DNA from: an uncultured Pseudoflavonifractor sp.
Lineage (GTDB): Bacteria > Bacillota > Clostridia > Oscillospirales > Oscillospiraceae
Length of the DNA: 5,678 nt
NCBI GenBank assembly: GCA_947565875.1
Contig: CANOHR010000077.1
Coordinates: 1-5,678 of the forward strand
Reading direction: 5' to 3'
The position numbers and the translations under genes were made by a program. Numbering within the stretch: the stretch's first letter is position 1; each line of letters opens with the position of its first letter. Below are positions 1-3,572 of this stretch, in pieces. Under the pieces are notes generated by a model. That model was not told where the DNA came from, made no database searches, and worked only from the letters and a program-made list of their open reading frames with translations.

Positions 1-639
1 GAGGCTTTGGGTCTTAATTATCGGCATTATCAGCGTCTGGAGGCTGATGGGAACACTCCGAATTTTTTCAATCTGGTGCAGATCGCCGACCTGTTCCATG
101 TGTCCATGGACTATCTGGCGGGGCGCACGGATGTAAGAGAGGTCACCCGGGCCGCAGGACACAAGGTCATCTTATCTTCCGAGGTGAATGAGGATACCGC
201 GGAGTTGGAAGCCTTGCTGCGCCAGGTCATCCCCGCCGCCTTGGCGGCGGAGGGAGTAGAGGTTCCCTGCGAGGTGGACGTGCTTTTGACAAACGACGCC
301 GGGATCCACGCCATTAACCTGGCCCAGCGGGGGGTGGATGCTCCCACCGACGTTCTGAGCTTTCCTATGCTGGAGCTTTCTCCGGGGGATAAGCCCACCG
401 GGGCGGACGCTGACCCCGGCACCGGTCTGGTGGCCCTGGGAGACATGGTATTGAACCTGGAACGGGTCCGGGCGCAGGGGGAGGAATATGGACACGGCCC
501 CCGGCGGGAGTGCGCCTACCTGGTGGTCCACTCTGTTTTGCATTTGTTGGGCTACGACCATATGGACGACGGGCCTATGAAGGAACAGATGCGCTCGAGA
601 GAGGAGACCATCCTGGCGGCGCTGGGGATCGGGAGATGA
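1..639 (+). CDS. ybeY: XRE-type HTH fused to endoribonuclease YbeY (5' end outside window)
   Basis: YbeY is a zinc-dependent endoribonuclease acting in 16S rRNA 3'-end maturation and ribosome quality control. The frame is open from the first base, so the start lies upstream. Counting codons from base 1, residues 1-44 look like the last helices of an XRE/Cro helix-turn-helix (EALGLNYRHYQRLE, then IADLFHVSMDYLAGRTD). From about residue 54 (HKVILSS) to 212 the protein is a full-length YbeY of about 158 residues. Its hallmarks are DVLSFP, LGDMV and the metal site HSVLHLLGYDH, with His 177, 181 and 187. No ATG, GTG or TTG with a ribosome site lies at the domain junction. The in-frame ATG at 106 and GTG at 184 both lack a Shine-Dalgarno, and GTG 184 would delete the first beta strand. 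The product is therefore read as a fusion, or as two genes merged by a lost stop. YbeY identity is very sure; whether the fusion is real is less so. Confidence 0.93.
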   Translation, partial: EALGLNYRHYQRLEADGNTPNFFNLVQIADLFHVSMDYLAGRTDVREVTRAAGHKVILSSEVNEDTAELEALLRQVIPAALAAEGVEVPCEVDVLLTNDAGIHAINLAQRGVDAPTDVLSFPMLELSPGDKPTGADADPGTGLVALGDMVLNLERVRAQGEEYGHGPRRECAYLVVHSVLHLLGYDHMDDGPMKEQMRSREETILAALGIGR

Positions 640-1196
640 ATCTACCGGAGAGAAAACCCCTGCGGCTGCATGGGTACGATTATGGCGGGGCGGGGTACTA
701 TTTTGTGACGGTGTGTACTCAAGGCCGGACCCATCTCTTTTGGGATGGGAAACGGGCGGGTCTGGGACCCGCCCCTACGAACGATTTTGGGAAACTTATG
801 GCGCAAACATGGCTGGAATTGCCTGTCCACACCGTTGGGATCCATGTGGATAAATATGTGGTAATGCCCAACCATTTCCACGGCGTTATCGTACTGGAGA
901 ATGGTTGTGTAGGGGCGGGTTCCACAGCCCAGCCGTTGGCGGCTTTGCCGCCATACGGATGGGGCGTACCCCTTGCGGGTAAACCCGCCCGAACACCCCT
1001 CCCGGAAGCGATCCGCCAATTCAAAACCTTTTCCGCCAGAAAAATCAACCAAATGCGGGGAACACCGGGAAAGCCCGTGTGGCAACGGGGCTACTACGAC
1101 CACATCATCCGCGATGAGGCCGGCTACCTGCGCGACTGGCAATACATCGACACAAACCCCGCCAAATGGGAAGAGGACGAATACTACATACCATAA
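636..1196 (+). CDS. REP-associated tyrosine transposase (RAYT, Y1_Tnp / HUH family)
   Basis: This 186-residue protein has the order of a RAYT single-strand DNA transposase: GYYFVTVCTQGRTHLF (about 20-35), the HUH motif in MPNHFHGVIVL (His80, His82), then PVWQRGYYDHIIRDE (147-161) and WQYIDTNPAKW (168-178). By alignment with E. coli TnpA-REP, whose nucleophile lies in DYIYINP, the catalytic tyrosine should be Tyr170. All key residues are present, so it looks intact. The ATG at 636 overlaps the ybeY TGA (ATGA) with GGGAG directly upstream, which suggests translational coupling. The frame stays open upstream to 510, but that part is a shadow of ybeY. Residues 40-48 and 92-118 are encoded by GTAG-headed palindromes and fall between conserved blocks, so they look like loop additions. 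RAYTs are usually single-copy and associated with dispersed REP palindromes rather than bounded by IS ends, and no IS ends are visible here. Confidence 0.9.
   Translation: MNLPERKPLRLHGYDYGGAGYYFVTVCTQGRTHLFWDGKRAGLGPAPTNDFGKLMAQTWLELPVHTVGIHVDKYVVMPNHFHGVIVLENGCVGAGSTAQPLAALPPYGWGVPLAGKPARTPLPEAIRQFKTFSARKINQMRGTPGKPVWQRGYYDHIIRDEAGYLRDWQYIDTNPAKWEEDEYYIP
754..778 (-). repeat. REP palindrome A inside the RAYT gene
   Basis: A perfect 9-bp stem, GGGCGGGTC (754-762) and GACCCGCCC (766-774), encloses a 3-base loop. It is followed by CTAC at 775-778. Read on the minus strand this is GTAG directly 5' of the stem, the tetranucleotide that marks RAYT-linked REPs. In the RAYT frame it encodes RAGLGPAP, between the first strand pair and the next helix. 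Confidence 0.75.
909..990 (+). repeat. 82-base palindromic REP element, copy B, inside the RAYT gene
   Basis: GTAG (909-912) precedes outer arms GGGCGGGTT (913-921) and AACCCGCCC (982-990), which pair perfectly over 9 bp. Inside lie a 7-bp hairpin TGGCGGC/GCCGCCA (937-953) and GGGG/CCCC arms (961-972). The whole unit is 80/82 identical to the reverse complement of 2131-2212, and similarity stops sharply at both ends, apart from one adjoining base next to the GTAG head. It is read through in the RAYT frame, giving residues around VGAGSTAQPLAALPPYGWG between the HUH motif and the next helix. Confidence 0.88.
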
Positions 1197-1210
1197 TTGC
1201 TCCAAACAAA

Positions 1211-1217
1211 AAGGAGG
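1211..1217 (+). promoter_or_regulatory. Ribosome binding site of era
   Basis: AAGGAGG stands 10 bases before the ATG at 1228. It fixes the era start, since the frame is open from well upstream (973) through the RAYT gene, and the usual Era N-terminus begins just after this ATG. Confidence 0.85.
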
Positions 1218-1227
1218 ATCACCTGAT

Positions 1228-2127
1228 ATGAACGCACCCAAGACAAAGGCCGGCATGATCGCCATCGTGGGGCGGCCCAATGTGGGCAAGTCCACCCTCA
1301 CCAACGCTCTGGTGGGGGAGAAGATCGCCATCGTCTCCAACAAGCCCCAGACCACCCGGAACCGGATCTGCGCTGTCGTTTGCCGGGGGGAGAGCCAGTT
1401 CGTCTTTATGGACACTCCCGGTCTCCACAAGGCCCGGACCAGGTTGGGAGACTACATGGTGGAGGTGGTCCACCAAAGCGTCAGTGATGTGGACGCCGCC
1501 CTTCTCCTGGTAGAGCCTATCCCCAACATCGGAGGGCCGGAGCGGGAACTGATGGAGGAACTGAAAAAACGGAGGATCCCCACCATCCTGGTCATCAACA
1601 AAATCGATACCGTGGAGAAGGAAAAGCTCCTCTCCGTCATCGCCGCCTACACCCAGGACTACCAATTTGCTCATGTACTACCCATCTCCGCGAAGGAGGG
1701 AGACGGGGTGGGGGAACTTCTGGGCCTGTTGGAGGGTTATCTCCCGGAAAGCCCCTGGCTCTTCCCCGAGGGCATGACCACAGACCAGCCCGAGCGGCAG
1801 GTCTGCGCCGAGATCCTGCGGGAGAAGCTCCTCCTGTGCCTGGACAAGGAGGTCCCCCACGGTACGGCGGTGGAACTGACCCGGTTTTCTGAGCGGGAGG
1901 ATGAGGTCATCGAGTGCGACGCCACCATCTACTGTGAGAAGGACAGCCACAAGGGCATCATCATTGGTAAGAAGGGAGCCATGCTGAAAAAGATATCCAC
2001 CCTGGCCCGGGAGGATATGGAGAAATTCATGGGGACCAAAATTTTTCTTCAGACCTGGGTCAAGGTGAAGGAAAACTGGAGAGATAATGTGAATTTCGTC
2101 CACACCATGGGCTACCGGGAGGATTAG
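1228..2127 (+). CDS. era: GTPase Era, 30S ribosome assembly factor
   Basis: Era is an essential GTPase that binds the 3' end of 16S rRNA and couples its maturation to 30S assembly at the inner face of the membrane. The 299-residue length is normal for the family. GTPase motifs: G1 GRPNVGKS (15-22), G2 PQTTRNRI (40-47), G3 DTPG (62-65), G4 NKID (124-127), G5 SAK (154-156). A C-terminal KH RNA-binding domain carries the GxxG loop as GKKG (247-250), preceded by HKGIII. YbeY and Era act on the same rRNA end, so their linkage fits, although a transposase gene separates them here. The gap from the RAYT stop is 31 bases and shows no terminator. An 82-base palindromic element begins 4 bases after the stop. 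Confidence 0.98.
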   Translation: MNAPKTKAGMIAIVGRPNVGKSTLTNALVGEKIAIVSNKPQTTRNRICAVVCRGESQFVFMDTPGLHKARTRLGDYMVEVVHQSVSDVDAALLLVEPIPNIGGPERELMEELKKRRIPTILVINKIDTVEKEKLLSVIAAYTQDYQFAHVLPISAKEGDGVGELLGLLEGYLPESPWLFPEGMTTDQPERQVCAEILREKLLLCLDKEVPHGTAVELTRFSEREDEVIECDATIYCEKDSHKGIIIGKKGAMLKKISTLAREDMEKFMGTKIFLQTWVKVKENWRDNVNFVHTMGYRED

Positions 2128-2130
2128 GTG

Positions 2131-2212
2131 GGGCGGGTTTACCCGCAAGGGGTACGCCCCATCCGTATGGCGGCAAAGCCGCCAACGGCTGGGCTGTTGA
2201 ACCTGCCCCTAC
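2131..2212 (-). repeat. 82-base palindromic REP element, copy C, directly after era
   Basis: This is the inverted copy of 909-990, differing only at 2198 and 2204. CTAC at 2209-2212 is the GTAG head read on the minus strand. Outer arms GGGCGGGTT (2131-2139) and AACCTGCCC (2200-2208) pair with one G-U. Inner hairpins are GCGGGT/ACCCGC (2133-2146), GGGG/CCCC (2149-2160) and TGGCGGC/GCCGCCA (2168-2184). There is no T-tract after it, so it is not a typical intrinsic terminator, though it could protect era mRNA from 3' decay. Confidence 0.88.
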
Positions 2213-2280
2213 AAATGGGTGGCGTTTCCACCGTAGGAATACGTTTCTGCTGCGCAAAATTTTCCTGACATATTCCCCCT

Positions 2281-2330
2281 TCAGGATGTCCATCATAAGT
2301 CCAAGGGAGGGCTTGTGATGGACATTTTGG
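2281..2330 (+). promoter_or_regulatory. Long hairpin over the ribosome site and start of the YqzL-like gene
   Basis: In + strand RNA, 2281-2302 can pair with 2309-2330 over 22 continuous base pairs, leaving the loop AAGGGA (2303-2308). The core ATGTCCATCA (2286-2295) with TGATGGACAT (2316-2325) is perfect. All non-Watson-Crick pairs in the rest are G-U, which favours function as + strand RNA. The Shine-Dalgarno (AGGGAGG, 2304-2310) lies in the loop and first stem pairs, and the ATG at 2318 is inside the stem. The structure should limit initiation on the small gene. A regulatory role is inference. Confidence 0.6.
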
Positions 2331-2434
2331 CGGCATGGGAACTTTTTCTATACACCGGACTTCCGGAGGTGTATAATATATACCGGAAATTAAGGGAAGA
2401 GGAGGAGCGCCGGGGGATGGAACAGACCCTCTGA
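2318..2434 (+). CDS. YqzL-like small protein
   Basis: A 38-residue ORF begins with MDILAAWELFLYTGLPEVYN and ends in a charged helix (KLREEEERRG). It resembles the YqzL family, roughly W-x-x-F-x-x-T-G-x-x-E-x-Y-x-x-(Y/F)-x-x-(L/I), known as a tiny uncharacterised gene between era and recO in Bacillus. Position, size and motif all agree. AGGGAGG stands 7 bases before the ATG. GTG at 2315 is an alternative start one codon earlier. The function is unknown. It ends 13 bases before recO, which has no good ribosome site of its own, so reading this gene may help recO translation. Its start is buried in a hairpin. Confidence 0.8.
   Translation: MDILAAWELFLYTGLPEVYNIYRKLREEEERRGMEQTL
2349..2377 (+). 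promoter_or_regulatory. Possible internal promoter for recO, overlapping an inverted repeat
   Basis: TATAAT at 2372-2377 is a perfect -10 box. TATACA at 2349-2354 matches 4 of 6 -35 bases at the ideal 17-base spacing. It lies inside the YqzL-like gene, about 70 bases before the recO ATG, in an AT-rich patch of an otherwise GC-rich region. A perfect 8-bp inverted repeat, TATACACC (2349-2356) and GGTGTATA (2368-2375), spans the two boxes and could be an operator or an RNA hairpin. The patch also encodes normal YqzL-like residues, so chance is possible. Confidence 0.3.
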
Positions 2435-2447
2435 CGCGCCCGTACAT

Positions 2448-3203
2448 ATGGCGCATTTGGTGACGAAGGCCCTGGTCCTGCGGGAGGTCAACTATAAGGA
2501 ATCGGACAAGATATTGACCATCCTGGCCGAGGGGCAGGGAAAGCGAACGGTGAAGGCCCAGGGCTGCCGGAGAAAAAACAGCGCTCTGGCGGCAGGAAGC
2601 CAGCTGTTGGTCTTTTCCGATATGACCCTTTATGACTATCAGGACCGCTGGGCCTTGAAGGAGGCTGCCACCCTGGAGGAGTTCCGGGGCCTGCGGGGGG
2701 ACATTGCCAAGCTGGCACTGGGGACCTACTTTGCCGAGGCGGCGGAGGCGGTGAGCGAGGAGGGGGTGGAGACTCCCGGTCTTCTGCCTTTGGTACTCAA
2801 TTCCCTCTATGCGCTGGATAAGCTGGATAAGCCTCCCCAGGTGGTAAAGGCGGCCTTTGAGTGGAGGCTATGCTGCCTTACCGGCTATGAACCCCTGGTG
2901 GACGGCTGCGTGGTCTGCGGGGAGGAAGAGCCGGAGCGGCCCCGGATCAATCTGTCCGAGGGGGTCCTTCACTGTGAGCGGTGCCGGGGGGAACTGGCGG
3001 ATATGGGGATCTCCATGCCTCTGGACGGCCCCAGCCTGGCGGCTTTACGCTATATTGCTTATGGAGACCCTAAGCGGCTTTTCTCCTTCCGGATCCCGGA
3101 GAAGAGTCTGGAACTTCTGGGAGGGGCGGCGGAGAGTTTTCTTCTGACCCAGTTGGAGCGTGGCTTCCGGACCTTGGATTTCTATAAGAGCTTACAGGTA
3201 TGA
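2448..3203 (+). CDS. recO: DNA repair protein RecO
   Basis: RecO works with RecR, and in many bacteria RecF, to load RecA on SSB-coated single-stranded DNA during gap repair and RecF-pathway recombination. The 251 residues are of usual length. The N-terminal OB fold (about 1-80) starts with the typical TKALVLREVNYKESDKILTI and KRTVKAQGCRRKNSAL. A helical domain follows, with a zinc site made by Cys154, Cys157, Cys176 and Cys179 (CVVC and CERC). The ATG at 2448 matches the family N-terminus, but no clear Shine-Dalgarno lies before it. Translation may be coupled to the YqzL-like gene ending 13 bases upstream. The C-terminal FRTLDFYKSL is characteristic. Palindromes begin 3 bases after the stop. 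Confidence 0.97.
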   Translation: MAHLVTKALVLREVNYKESDKILTILAEGQGKRTVKAQGCRRKNSALAAGSQLLVFSDMTLYDYQDRWALKEAATLEEFRGLRGDIAKLALGTYFAEAAEAVSEEGVETPGLLPLVLNSLYALDKLDKPPQVVKAAFEWRLCCLTGYEPLVDGCVVCGEEEPERPRINLSEGVLHCERCRGELADMGISMPLDGPSLAALRYIAYGDPKRLFSFRIPEKSLELLGGAAESFLLTQLERGFRTLDFYKSLQV

Positions 3204-3206
3204 AAC

Positions 3207-3280
3207 ACGGCGGGCGGATGATATCCGCCCCTACAAAGGCTGCGGCTTGCATGTAGGGGCGCACACTGTGCGCCCGCCGT
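3207..3280. repeat. BIME-like pair of inverted REP palindromes (D1 and D2)
   Basis: D1 is GGGCGGAT (3212-3219) / ATCCGCCC (3223-3230) followed by CTAC (3231-3234), so it is on the minus strand. D2 is GTAG (3253-3256) followed by GGGCGCAC (3257-3264) / GTGCGCCC (3268-3275), on the plus strand. An 18-base spacer separates the GTAG heads. A further perfect 10-bp arm, ACGGCGGGCG (3207-3216) with CGCCCGCCGT (3271-3280), can close the whole 74-base unit. Two REPs in opposite orientation around a short spacer is the BIME layout. It sits just after the recO stop and has no T-tract. Confidence 0.8.
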
Positions 3281-3313
3281 ATTCGGAAGAGGCCGCTGAA
3301 AGAGATGGAAACC

Positions 3314-3336
3314 GTAGGGCGGGCTTTTGCCCCGCC
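3314..3336 (+). repeat. REP palindrome D3 upstream of feoA
   Basis: GTAG (3314-3317) precedes GGCGGG (3318-3323), which pairs with CCCGCC (3331-3336) around a loop CTTTTGC. The stem is shorter than in the other copies. It ends 6 bases before the feoA ribosome site. Apart from this and the BIME, 3204-3354 shows no promoter, Fur box or gene that I can support. Confidence 0.6.
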
Positions 3337-3342
3337 GTGTTT

Positions 3343-3347
3343 GGAGG
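3343..3347 (+). promoter_or_regulatory. Ribosome binding site of feoA
   Basis: GGAGG stands 7 bases before the ATG at 3355. It selects this start over the longer open frame beginning at 3160, whose first part only reads through recO and the repeats. Confidence 0.8.
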
Positions 3348-3354
3348 CATACAT

Positions 3355-3570
3355 ATGACCCTGGATAAAGGCGTCATCGGAGAGACCTACACCGTAAAAA
3401 GCATTGCCCTTCCCCAGCAGGTGGAACACCGTCTGGAGGCCATCGGCATGACCATAGGGGGAAAGGTATCCATTCTGGGGGGCAAGGACCGGGGGACCCT
3501 GATCCTCAAGGTCCGGGGAGCCCGGTTCGCCATGGGCCGGGGGATCACCCAAAGGATCGAGGTGGCCTAG
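3355..3570 (+). CDS. feoA: Ferrous iron transport protein FeoA
   Basis: FeoA is a small cytoplasmic SH3-like protein needed with FeoB for Fe(II) uptake, probably by contacting FeoB. The 71 residues are of normal length. Family features include an N-terminal GVIGETYTVKSI, then HRLEAIGMTIGGKVSIL in the middle, and an ending GARFAMGRGITQRIEV that gives the last strand. The gene is followed by feoB after only 2 bases, so the two are co-translated. No Fur-type operator is visible upstream; the intergenic space is taken up by REP palindromes. Confidence 0.95.
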   Translation: MTLDKGVIGETYTVKSIALPQQVEHRLEAIGMTIGGKVSILGGKDRGTLILKVRGARFAMGRGITQRIEVA

Positions 3571-3572
3571 AT

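Noticed and set aside
510..635. Upstream extension of the RAYT frame
   Set aside because: It overlaps the conserved YbeY metal-site region in another frame. The family N-terminus fits the ATG at 636.
184..639. GTG at 184 as an independent ybeY start
   Set aside because: No Shine-Dalgarno is present and the first YbeY beta strand would be lost.
642..1430. Long minus-strand open frame
   Set aside because: It lies antisense across the RAYT and era genes, has no family motifs, and follows from high GC content.
2131..2212. Intrinsic terminator after era
   Set aside because: The palindrome is strong but is followed by CTACAAATGG with no T-tract, and the same unit occurs within a coding region.
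2218..2232. Small inverted repeat GGTGG/CCACC followed by GTAG as another REP
   Set aside because: The GTAG is on the wrong side of the stem and the arms lack the GGGCG core.
3204..3354. Fur box before feoA
   Set aside because: No AT-rich GATAAT-type palindrome is present; the gap is mostly GC-rich REP sequence.
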